Assembly: GCA_943324725.2 (NCBI GenBank)
Contig: CALPMR020000121.1
Span: forward strand, 1-8,538
DNA length: 8,538 nucleotides
Source: Bordetella parapertussis
GTDB taxonomy: Bacteria > Cyanobacteriota > Cyanobacteriia > PCC-6307 > Cyanobiaceae
Direction of reading: 5' to 3'
Shown: one piece after another, positions 1 to 6,347 of the stretch
Layout of the letters: each line of letters starts with the position of its first letter
Position numbering within the stretch: position 1 is the first letter of the stretch
Program-made: the position numbers and the translations under genes
The notes under the pieces: generated by a model
Told to the model about the DNA's origin: nothing
The model's input: only the letters and a program-made list of their open reading frames with translations
The model's database searches: none

Positions 1-3000
1 ATCCCGGCGTGCGGCTGCTGGAAGCCAGCGCCGGCACCGGCAAGACCTTCGCCCTGGCCCATCTGGTGCTGCGCCTGATCAGCGAGGAGCAGCTGCCGAT
101 GCGACGGTTGCTGGTGGTGACCTTCACCGAAGCGGCCGCCGCCGAGTTGCGTGATCGCATCGGGCGGCGATTGCAGGAGGCCCTGCGCGCCCTTGAACAA
201 CCGGAGCCGGACAGCCTCGACGCCGTGCTGGCGGACTGGCTGCAGCGCCGCGGCGCCGGCGACCACGATCCGCTGCGGGCCCGCTTGCTGCTGGCGCTCG
301 AAGAACTCGATGGCGCCGACATCACCACCATCCACGGCTTCTGCCATCGCAATCTCAGCCGCCATGCGCTCGAAGCCGGCCGCCCCCCCGATCCCGAGCT
401 CGAAACCGACAGCGACACCACCCTGCAGCAGATCGCCCACGACTACTGGCAGCAGCAGGTTCTGCCCCTGCCTGTGGCGCTGCTGGGGGGCCTCGGCCGC
501 AAGCACGTGGATCCGGAGCGGGTGCGCCAGCTGGTGGCCAGCCTCGATGGCGATCCGGCCCTGGACCTGGAGCCGCTGCCGCCGGAGCTCAGCCTCGAAC
601 GGCCCCTGGCGGAGCAGCTGCCGGCGATCTGGCACAGCCACTGGCAGCGCTTCTGCGACCTGTGGCAGGTCCACAGCCGCCCCCTGATCGAGGACTTCCA
701 GGCCGCTGCCGCCCAGTGGCATGGGCTGGGAGCCAAGCCCAGCAAGGACTATGTGCGCCGCTACAGCAAGGACCGCTGTGCAGCGGTGGATGGCCTGATC
801 ACCAGCCTGGGAGCGGCGGGGGACTACCGGGCCGTGGCCGCTGACCCTTTGCTCAATGGGCTGTTCCATCCCGGCACCTTCTGCCAGGAGGCCCGCAAAG
901 CCGAAGGGGAGGGGCGGCCGATCCGCCTGCCCCAGCCGGCCCTGATGGAGGCGGTGGCGGCGCTGGTGGATGGGCCGGCGGAACTGGTGCTGCTCCATGC
1001 CGGCCACTGGGGCCGCCGCGAGCTGCGCCGCCGCCGCCGCCAGATGGGCCGCATCAGCTTCTCCCAGCTGCTCGAAGATCTGGATCCCGGCGAAGAGCAG
1101 AGCCCGCCATCCGCCAATCCGCTGCTGGATCAGATCGGCCAGCGCTACGACGTGGCCCTGGTGGACGAGTTCCAGGACACCGATCCGATCCAGTGGCGCA
1201 TCCTGCGGCGCTGCTTCGGCGGCGGCCGGCATCGCCTGGTGATGGTGGGGGATCCCAAGCAGGCGATCTACCGCTTCCGCGGCGGCGACCTGGCCACCTA
1301 CCTGGCGGCGAAGGCCACCGCTTCAGCCTGCTACGAACTGGGCACCAACCACCGCTCCACCGCCCCCCTGGTGGCGGCCTTCAACGGCCTGATGCACGGG
1401 CCGGGTCTGCGCCGCTCCGGGCTGGCGGTGCCCGAGGTGCGGGCCCAGGCCGCTCGCTCCGGGCCGGAGGGCCCCGCCCTGGAGCTGCTCTGGCTGGGGG
1501 GCGAGCGCGCCGCGGGCGAGAAACCCGTCGCCAAAGGCAGCCTGGAACGCCAGCTGGCCCCCTGGATCGCCGCCCTCACCGCCAACCTGATCGAGGAGGC
1601 GGCCGAGCTGGGCGAAGGCGAGCGCCGCCGGCGCCTGGGTCCCGATGACATCTGCCTGCTGGTCGGCGATCGCTACCAGGCCGAGACGCTGCGGGCCGCC
1701 CTGGAGCGCGAGGGCATCGCCAGCCGGCTGATCAGCCGCCTCGATGTGCTGGCCACGCCCGCCGCCACCGCCCTGCAGCGTCTGCTCGACGCCCTGGCGG
1801 CCCCTGCCGATGGCAACCGGCTGCGCCTGCTCGCCGCCTCGCCCCTGCTGGGCTGGAGCGCCAGGACGATCGGCGAAGCCGGGCCAGCCCTCTGGAGCAG
1901 CCTGGCGGGCCAGCTGCAGCAGCTCAGCCAGCGGGTTCCGGTGCAGGGGCTGCTGGGAGTTCTGGCCGAATTGCTGGAGCCCAGGGTGCTGGCGCAGCTA
2001 TGGCGCCAGGGACGGTTGCTCGCCGATCTGCAACAGGTGGCGGCCCTGGTGCAGGAGCGCCTCCACAGCGAACAGCAAGGCCTGACGGCGACGGCCGACT
2101 GGCTGCGGCGCCTGCGGCTGGACCCGGAGCGCTCGGTGCCGGAGGAGCATCTGTCCCACAGCGACCGGGAGCAGGGGGTCGTCTCGGTGGTGACGGTCCA
2201 CGCCAGCAAGGGCCTCGAATACCCGCTGGTGATCTGCCCCTACCTCTGGCAAGGCCCAGGCGACGGGCGCCGGGGGGGGCGCGGCAGACCGGTGCGCTGG
2301 CTGCCGCCGGGCCACAGCCGCCCCCGGCTCGACCTTCACCTCAGCCCCCACTGGGGCGTCGGCCATCAGGCCGCCCAGCAGCACCGTCTGGCCGAGGAAC
2401 AGGAGCGCGAACGGCTGGCCTACGTGGCCGCCACCCGGGCCTGCCACCGGCTGGTGCTCGCCTGGGGGCCGGCGGCCGGCCACCACACCAATCCCCTGTT
2501 CCCCTGGCTGTTCAGCGAGGCCCCGCTGCCCGGCGCCGGCGACGATCCCTACCAACATCTCGGCGATGCCGAATGGCGCCAGCAGCTGGAAGCGGGTCTG
2601 ACGGCCCGGGGCCTGGCGATCCGGGTGCTCGAACCACCGCCGCCCCGGCCAGGGCGGCTGACGCAGCCGACGATCCCAGGACCGGCGCTGGCCTGCGGCC
2701 CCATCCCCACCAGGCGATTCGATCCGCTCTGGGGACGCAGCAGCTACACCAGCTGGACCAGGGGCCGCCATCAGAGCGGGCCGGTGGCGATGCCGATCGA
2801 TGCCGATCGGGACACGGAGGATCCCAGCCCCCCTGAGGCCCTGGCCCCCGGCGGCAGCGGTCCAACCCTCTGGCCCGACCAGGGGCCCCTGGCCGAGTTC
2901 CCGCGCGGCGCGGCACCGGGAGACTGCCTGCACCGCATCCTCGAGCGACTTGACTACGGCCAAGAGCTCGACCGGGAACGCAACCGAGCCGTGGTGGCGG

Positions 3001-3695
3001 CGGAGTTGCAGCGGGCCGGCCTGCGGCACCAGCCCCTGGAGCCGGTGCTGGCCGGACTGGAGCAGCTGCGCCTGACCCCCTTCGGTGGTGAGCTGCAGAA
3101 CCTGCGGATCGCCGATCTCGAGGCCGCGGAGCGCCTGCACGAAATGAGCTTCGATCTCACCCTCGGCGAGGTCCGGGCCGCTGGCCTGGCTGCGGCCTTC
3201 AATGCCCATCCCGGCGGCAGCGTCGCGGCGGACTACGGACAGCAACTGGCCAGCCTGCCGATCCACAGCAGTGGCTTCCTCACCGGCTCGATCGATCTCG
3301 TCTTTCACGCCGGCGGCAGCGGCGACGACCAGCGCTGGTGGGTGGCGGACTGGAAGAGCAACTGGCTCGGACAGCGCGATGACGAAGGTCGGCCCCTGGC
3401 CTGCGGGCCCTGTCACTACGGCCCGCAGGCGATGGCCGAGCTGATGGCGGCCAACCACTATGTGCTGCAAGCCCATCTCTATCTCGTGGCCCTGCATCGC
3501 TACCTGGGCTGGCGCCTGCCGGGCTACGACCCCGAGCGCCATCTCGGCGGCTTCGCCTACGTGTTCCTGCGGGGTACCCCCGGAGCGCAGGCCAACCGGG
3601 CCCTGCCTGGCGAGGTGCCGGGGATGCTGGTGGATCGGCCGCCCCTGGGCCGGATCCTGGCCCTGGACGACGCCCTGGGGGGGAAAAGCCGATGA
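1..3695 (+). CDS. recB: RecBCD exonuclease V beta subunit RecB (5' end missing)
   Basis: RecB is the 3'-5' helicase and sole nuclease subunit of RecBCD, which processes double-strand DNA ends for recombination. The reading frame is open at the left edge. The GTG at 9 encodes the Val before the Walker A motif and is probably not the start, because RecB proteins normally have about 15-20 residues before that motif. Counting that codon as residue 1, I see Walker A ASAGTGKT (6-13), VTFTEAAAAEL (37-47), TTIHGFC (106-112), Walker B VDEFQDTD (385-392), GDPKQAIYRFRGGD (414-427), NHRS (447-450), TVHASKGLEY (729-738) and YVAATRA (805-811). The nuclease domain has GDCLH (H975), GSIDLVF (D1096), VADWKSNW (D1114, K1116) and VLQAHLYLVALHRYL (from 1152). 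These match the E. coli catalytic residues H956, D1067, D1080 and K1082, so both activities look intact. About 1,230 residues are visible, against 1,180 for E. coli RecB. The stop TGA (3693-3695) overlaps the recD ATG. Confidence 0.97.
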   Translation, partial: PGVRLLEASAGTGKTFALAHLVLRLISEEQLPMRRLLVVTFTEAAAAELRDRIGRRLQEALRALEQPEPDSLDAVLADWLQRRGAGDHDPLRARLLLALEELDGADITTIHGFCHRNLSRHALEAGRPPDPELETDSDTTLQQIAHDYWQQQVLPLPVALLGGLGRKHVDPERVRQLVASLDGDPALDLEPLPPELSLERPLAEQLPAIWHSHWQRFCDLWQVHSRPLIEDFQAAAAQWHGLGAKPSKDYVRRYSKDRCAAVDGLITSLGAAGDYRAVAADPLLNGLFHPGTFCQEARKAEGEGRPIRLPQPALMEAVAALVDGPAELVLLHAGHWGRRELRRRRRQMGRISFSQLLEDLDPGEEQSPPSANPLLDQIGQRYDVALVDEFQDTDPIQWRILRRCFGGGRHRLVMVGDPKQAIYRFRGGDLATYLAAKATASACYELGTNHRSTAPLVAAFNGLMHGPGLRRSGLAVPEVRAQAARSGPEGPALELLWLGGERAAGEKPVAKGSLERQLAPWIAALTANLIEEAAELGEGERRRRLGPDDICLLVGDRYQAETLRAALEREGIASRLISRLDVLATPAATALQRLLDALAAPADGNRLRLLAASPLLGWSARTIGEAGPALWSSLAGQLQQLSQRVPVQGLLGVLAELLEPRVLAQLWRQGRLLADLQQVAALVQERLHSEQQGLTATADWLRRLRLDPERSVPEEHLSHSDREQGVVSVVTVHASKGLEYPLVICPYLWQGPGDGRRGGRGRPVRWLPPGHSRPRLDLHLSPHWGVGHQAAQQHRLAEEQERERLAYVAATRACHRLVLAWGPAAGHHTNPLFPWLFSEAPLPGAGDDPYQHLGDAEWRQQLEAGLTARGLAIRVLEPPPPRPGRLTQPTIPGPALACGPIPTRRFDPLWGRSSYTSWTRGRHQSGPVAMPIDADRDTEDPSPPEALAPGGSGPTLWPDQGPLAEFPRGAAPGDCLHRILERLDYGQELDRERNRAVVAAELQRAGLRHQPLEPVLAGLEQLRLTPFGGELQNLRIADLEAAERLHEMSFDLTLGEVRAAGLAAAFNAHPGGSVAADYGQQLASLPIHSSGFLTGSIDLVFHAGGSGDDQRWWVADWKSNWLGQRDDEGRPLACGPCHYGPQAMAELMAANHYVLQAHLYLVALHRYLGWRLPGYDPERHLGGFAYVFLRGTPGAQANRALPGEVPGMLVDRPPLGRILALDDALGGKSR
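3677..3687 (+). promoter_or_regulatory. G7-A4 tract before recD: probable RBS, possible slippery site
   Basis: Seven G residues (3677-3683) followed by four A residues lie eight bases before the recD ATG at 3692. This is the normal Shine-Dalgarno distance, and a G run can pair with the CCUCC anti-Shine-Dalgarno core using one G-U pair. In the recB frame the tract reads G-GGG-GGG, so both tRNAs could re-pair perfectly after a -1 shift, which would enter the recD frame. Its role as a ribosome binding site is inferred from position. Frameshifting is only a possibility. Confidence 0.45.
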
Positions 3696-5383
3696 GCCAG
3701 CCCGCCGCCCCGGCCCCGAACTGGGCAGCAACGCTGGCCGCCGCCCTGGCCGAAGCCCTGCCCCGGCTCCATGGCGTCGCCGCCGATCCCCTGATCGGCG
3801 AGCTGATCGCCGCGCTCGCCACCGCCCTGGCCCGCGGCGAGCTGGAGTTGGATCTGGCCGGGCCAGCCCCGGAGGCGATCCGCAGCGAAGGCTGGCCCCA
3901 GGCCCATCGGCAGAGCCTGGCGAAGTCCCCCCTGGCAGCCGAACCGGACGGCCCGCTGGTGCTGGTGGCCGGGCAGCGACTGATGTGGCGCCTGTGGCAA
4001 CAACAGCGCCAGCGGGTGCTCACGAACCTGATCGAGCGGGCCCGGAGCCGACCCGCCGCCGCCACTCAAGCGACGCCCAAGACCAGAAGCGAAGCCCAGA
4101 CCCGGCTGGATGAACGCCAGCGCCAGGCGGTGCGGGCCGTGGGCTGCCACGGGCTGGTGCTGCTGGAAGGGGGGCCGGGTACGGGCAAAACCAGCACCGT
4201 GGCGGCGATGATCGCCGCAGCCCAGGCCACCGCTCCAGGCCTGAGGGTCCACCTGGCGGCACCCACGGGCAAGGCGGCGGCGCGATTGCGCAGCGCCACC
4301 GGCGGCCAGCTGCCCTGCACCACCCTGCACCGGCTGCTCGAAAGCCGCGGCGGCAGCTTCGGCCGCGATCGCCGCCACCCGCTGGAGCTCGATCTGCTCG
4401 TGGTCGATGAAGTCTCGATGGTGGATCTGGGCCTGATGGAGGCCCTGCTCGAAGCCCTGCCGGCCGCCTGCCGGCTGGTGCTGGTGGGGGATCCGGCCCA
4501 GCTGCCACCGATTGCGCCGGGAGCGGTGCTGCTGGAGCTGCAGGAACCGCCCTGGCGGCAGGAGCTGGCCGAGGCGGCCATCACCCTGACCACCACCTAT
4601 CGCAACACCGGAGCCATCGCCGCGGTGGCCGCGGCCCTGCGCTCCAGCCTGGTTGCCAGTGGGACGGCGCCGGCGGCGGACGCCGATCCGATCGCCAGCA
4701 TCCAGGGCCAGCTGACAGCCCTTGGCCCCGACGACAACCTGCAGTGGATCCAGGCCCGGCCGCCGCAGCTGCCCCAGGAGCTGATCGCGCCGCTGCGCCA
4801 GCATCACCAGCGACTGCGGCAACTGGCCCAGGACTGCGGTCCGGAGGATGGTGCCACCCAGGCGGCCCTGCTGGCACTGCGGGACGAATTGCTGGTGCTC
4901 ACCCCCGTCCGGCAGGGGCCCTGGGGCCTGGACGCCATCCATCGCTGCCTGCTCGGCGAGCAGCTGCGCCGGCCGCCCGTGGACTGGCCGGCGGGCACAC
5001 CGGTGCTCTGCACCCGCAATCGACCCGAACTGGGCCTGGCCAACGGCGATGTCGGCATCCTGATCGGATCGAGCGCCGACCAGCGCCAACGCCGGATCGT
5101 CTTCGGCAGCCCCGGCCTGGAGATCGCGCCGTTGCATCCGGCCCAACTGGCCGGGGCCGCGGAGGCCGCCCTGGCGCTGACGGTGCACAAGGCCCAGGGC
5201 AGCGAGGCCCGGCGACTGATCGTGCTGCTGCCTCCCGGCCGGACGGATCACCGCCTGCTTTACACCGCCCTGACCCGCGCCAGCGAGCGGGCGCTGCTGA
5301 TCACCACGCCGATCCGGGGGGACCAGCAAGGCCAGGGCGATGCGAGCCTCAGCCGGCTACGGCCAACCGACGGCAAAACGTGA
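3692..5383 (+). CDS. recD: RecBCD exonuclease V alpha subunit RecD
   Basis: RecD is the 5'-3' SF1B helicase subunit of RecBCD. The protein is 563 residues, close to E. coli RecD (608). The poorly conserved N-terminal region (about 1-120) resembles the RecD domain that docks on RecC. The motor core follows: DERQRQAV around residue 140 (Q motif area), Walker A GGPGTGKT (160-167), AAPTGKAAARL, Walker B VVDEVSMVD (237-245), GDPAQLPP (266-273) and a TYR motif IV segment. The second RecA-like half has LTPVRQGPWGLDAIH, then CTRNRPELGLANGDVGIL, TVHKAQGSE (497-505) and YTALTRA (524-530), which are typical of RecD C-termini. The ATG at 3692 overlaps the recB stop by four bases (ATGA), implying translational coupling and matched amounts of the two subunits. 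RecD lacks a nuclease domain, as is normal for the family. RecD2-type proteins are longer at the N-terminus; this size and the recB partnership point to the RecBCD subunit. Confidence 0.96.
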   Translation: MSQPAAPAPNWAATLAAALAEALPRLHGVAADPLIGELIAALATALARGELELDLAGPAPEAIRSEGWPQAHRQSLAKSPLAAEPDGPLVLVAGQRLMWRLWQQQRQRVLTNLIERARSRPAAATQATPKTRSEAQTRLDERQRQAVRAVGCHGLVLLEGGPGTGKTSTVAAMIAAAQATAPGLRVHLAAPTGKAAARLRSATGGQLPCTTLHRLLESRGGSFGRDRRHPLELDLLVVDEVSMVDLGLMEALLEALPAACRLVLVGDPAQLPPIAPGAVLLELQEPPWRQELAEAAITLTTTYRNTGAIAAVAAALRSSLVASGTAPAADADPIASIQGQLTALGPDDNLQWIQARPPQLPQELIAPLRQHHQRLRQLAQDCGPEDGATQAALLALRDELLVLTPVRQGPWGLDAIHRCLLGEQLRRPPVDWPAGTPVLCTRNRPELGLANGDVGILIGSSADQRQRRIVFGSPGLEIAPLHPAQLAGAAEAALALTVHKAQGSEARRLIVLLPPGRTDHRLLYTALTRASERALLITTPIRGDQQGQGDASLSRLRPTDGKT

Positions 5384-5476
5384 AGCCGGTTGAACAGAGC
5401 AGAACAATGGGCAACATGTCAAAGAAAAGTGAACAGCTTCAGAGCGGCCAGTGCCATCGGCCCATACTTCTCCCAT

Positions 5477-5500
5477 CGGCGGGGACTTCACTCCCTGCCG
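5477..5500 (+). terminator. GC-rich stem-loop, possible recBD terminator
   Basis: CGGCGGGGA (5477-5485) pairs over nine base pairs, one of them G-U, with TCCCTGCCG (5492-5500) around a six-base loop. It lies about 95 bases after the recD stop. Only a short TTT follows (5504-5506), so it is not a textbook intrinsic terminator. Cyanobacterial terminators are often poor in U, so a termination or 3'-end stabilising role is plausible but unproven. Confidence 0.4.
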
Positions 5501-5528
5501 GCCTTTCCAGAGCCCCTGCTCCAATAGT

Positions 5529-5543
5529 CTCCCCTGTAGGGAG
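5529..5543 (+). other. Small inverted repeat (5-bp stem)
   Basis: CTCCC (5529-5533) and GGGAG (5539-5543) form a perfect stem around the loop CTGTA. It falls between two other hairpins in the recD-cupin gap. Alone it is weak. No protein-binding consensus was recognised. Confidence 0.4.
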
Positions 5544-5549
5544 CCCTTC

Positions 5550-5568
5550 TCATTCCACCCCGGAATGA
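5550..5568 (+). other. Inverted repeat (7-bp stem)
   Basis: TCATTCC (5550-5556) and GGAATGA (5562-5568) are perfectly complementary around the five-base loop ACCCC. It starts seven bases after the previous small hairpin. It could be an RNA stem-loop or a small operator-like palindrome, and the sequence does not decide between them. Confidence 0.45.
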
Positions 5569-5648
5569 CCTCTTGCATCGCAACAATCTCCACGTCAATC
5601 TTGATTGATCTGGATGATTGAGGTGCCCCCGAGGTCTCCATAGGGCAA

Positions 5649-5675
5649 CCACCTGGACACCCTGGCCCCAGGTGG
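5649..5675 (+). terminator. Inverted repeat with weak T tract, possible terminator
   Basis: CCACCTGG (5649-5656) and CCAGGTGG (5668-5675) are perfect eight-base arms around an 11-base loop. A short T run (5688-5691) follows about a dozen bases later, which is farther than in a classical intrinsic terminator. It lies about 47 bases before the proposed cupin start, so it could instead be a leader structure or an operator. Confidence in the pairing is high, but low in its function. Confidence 0.35.
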
Positions 5676-5722
5676 CTCTGGTCAGTCTTTTCCTCCATGT
5701 TCAACGCTATCCTGACCCGTTG

Positions 5723-6175
5723 ATGGGGCGCATGGGCCCGAACGCGATGCCTTCTGTGCCGGCAGCCTCCGAGCCCTGCCCCGAGCAGGCAATCGTGGCG
5801 ACGGAGCGCGCCCCGGAGTCACGCACAGAGCGGCCCTGGGGATGGTTTGAAACCCTGGCCGAAGGCAAGGGTTATCGCGTCAAACGACTGCGCATCCTTG
5901 CCGGCCGTCGCATCAGCCTGCAGCGCCATCTGCATCGCTGTGAACACTGGATCATTGCCAGCGGTCACGGCACAATCGACTGCCAGGGCAGCAGCACAGT
6001 CGCCACCATCGGCGACAGCTTCTTCATCCCGATCGGCGGCCTGCATCGAGCCACGGCCGCCAACGAGGATCTGGAGATCATTGAGGTGCAACGCGGCGCG
6101 CTGCTGAGCGAAGCCGACATCGAGCGCTTCGATGACGATTTCGGTCGGGTGGTAAAGTCTCATTTCAACCTTTGA
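5723..6175 (+). CDS. Stand-alone cupin, mannose-6-phosphate isomerase type II family
   Basis: This 150-residue protein is essentially one cupin domain of the type found at the C-terminus of bifunctional mannose-1-phosphate guanylyltransferase / mannose-6-phosphate isomerase. Landmarks are RPWGWFETL (37-45), the metal-binding segment QRHLHRCEHW (67-76; H69, H71 and E74/H75 are likely ligands), IPIGGLHR (102-109; H108) and the family tail IIEVQRGALLSEADIERFDDDFGR. The nucleotidyltransferase domain is absent, so at most it isomerises mannose-6-phosphate and fructose-6-phosphate, or acts as another sugar-phosphate cupin. Cytosolic location is expected, as no signal peptide or membrane segment is seen. 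Three in-frame ATGs lie close together (5723, 5732, 5747), none with a clear ribosome binding site. I chose the first; all precede the conserved domain. An in-frame TTG at 5618 would add 35 unconvincing residues across a hairpin and was not used. The actual substrate cannot be read from sequence. Confidence 0.88.
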   Translation: MGRMGPNAMPSVPAASEPCPEQAIVATERAPESRTERPWGWFETLAEGKGYRVKRLRILAGRRISLQRHLHRCEHWIIASGHGTIDCQGSSTVATIGDSFFIPIGGLHRATAANEDLEIIEVQRGALLSEADIERFDDDFGRVVKSHFNL

Positions 6176-6198
6176 TCAAGGACGAGGCAGCTCTGGAG

Positions 6199-6207
6199 AG
6201 GAGGTGA
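6199..6207 (+). promoter_or_regulatory. Perfect Shine-Dalgarno-like sequence without a start codon
   Basis: AGGAGGTGA matches the full anti-Shine-Dalgarno complement of 16S rRNA. No ATG, GTG or TTG lies at the usual 5-10 bases downstream; the next candidate is the GTG at 6231, which is too far. GGAGAGG (6195-6201), which overlaps its 5' half, is exactly complementary to CCTCTCC (6257-6263), so it could be masked by a stem. It may be chance, a ribosome standby site or a regulatory element. Confidence 0.4.
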
Positions 6208-6327
6208 AGCAATCAGACAGTCCATCAGGAGTGTCCGAGTCGCTCACCGATCAACCCCTCTCCTTCCACCGGGTCGCTGCCGGCCTGCGTTGAAGGATTC
6301 ACCAGGCCACTCTCACCTTGATCCATA

Positions 6328-6340
6328 ACACCGACGGTGT
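6328..6340 (+). promoter_or_regulatory. Hairpin directly before the helicase start codon
   Basis: ACACC (6328-6332) and GGTGT (6336-6340) pair perfectly around the loop GAC. The hairpin ends seven bases before the ATG at 6348, where a Shine-Dalgarno site would normally be; none is present. It could affect translation initiation, but the five-pair stem is modest and may be chance. Confidence 0.35.
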
Positions 6341-6347
6341 CGCCGAC

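Larger units (their letters stand above)
5384..5722 (+). other. Intergenic region between recD and the cupin gene
   Basis: About 340 bases contain no gene I can defend. By eye the base composition is less GC-rich and more pyrimidine-rich than the flanking coding DNA. The region holds four perfect or near-perfect inverted repeats, listed separately. A weak -10-like TATCCT sits at 5708-5713, ten bases before the cupin ATG, but I see no matching -35 box, so I do not call a promoter. The region probably contains the end of the recBD transcript and the start of the cupin transcript. Confidence 0.6.
6176..6347 (+). promoter_or_regulatory. Leader region of the DEAD-box helicase gene
   Basis: This 172-base gap between the cupin stop and the helicase ATG holds no clear sigma70-type promoter. 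It contains an orphan Shine-Dalgarno-like element (6199-6207), a segment complementary to it (6257-6263), a possible 20-codon GTG-initiated leader ORF (6231-6293, MSESLTDQPL...) in the helicase frame ending in TGA, and a hairpin just before the ATG. Leaders of cold-induced DEAD-box helicase genes are often regulatory. That this one is regulatory is inference. Confidence 0.35.

Noticed and set aside
9..11. GTG as the true recB start
   Set aside because: It would begin the protein five residues before the Walker A motif, leaving no room for the usual N-terminal strand. The frame stays open to the window edge (codons for Pro-Gly precede it), so the start probably lies upstream.
1998..3731. Long antisense open frames opposite recB, and similar ones opposite recD and deaD (for example 3557-5329 and 7449-8492)
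   Set aside because: These mirror strongly GC-biased codon use in well-recognised genes on the + strand. Their translations are low-complexity and show no family motifs.
5407..5568. Short + strand ORF of 53 codons after recD (MGNMSKKSEQ...)
   Set aside because: It has no convincing ribosome binding site, shows no recognisable family, and most of it overlaps the stem-loops of the intergenic region.
5357..5704. Antisense ORF of about 115 codons opposite the recD end and intergenic region
   Set aside because: It starts at TTG (first ATG is two codons further in), runs into the recD 3' end, has no recognisable motif and crosses all four inverted repeats. It looks like a chance open frame.
5618..5722. 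TTG start giving the cupin 35 extra residues
   Set aside because: The added residues resemble no conserved N-terminus and would cross the 5649-5675 hairpin. ATGs closer to the cupin domain are more likely.
6231..6293. 20-codon GTG ORF in the helicase leader as a gene
   Set aside because: The only nearby AGGAG directly abuts the start and the perfect Shine-Dalgarno is too far upstream. It is kept only as part of the leader observation, not as a separate CDS.
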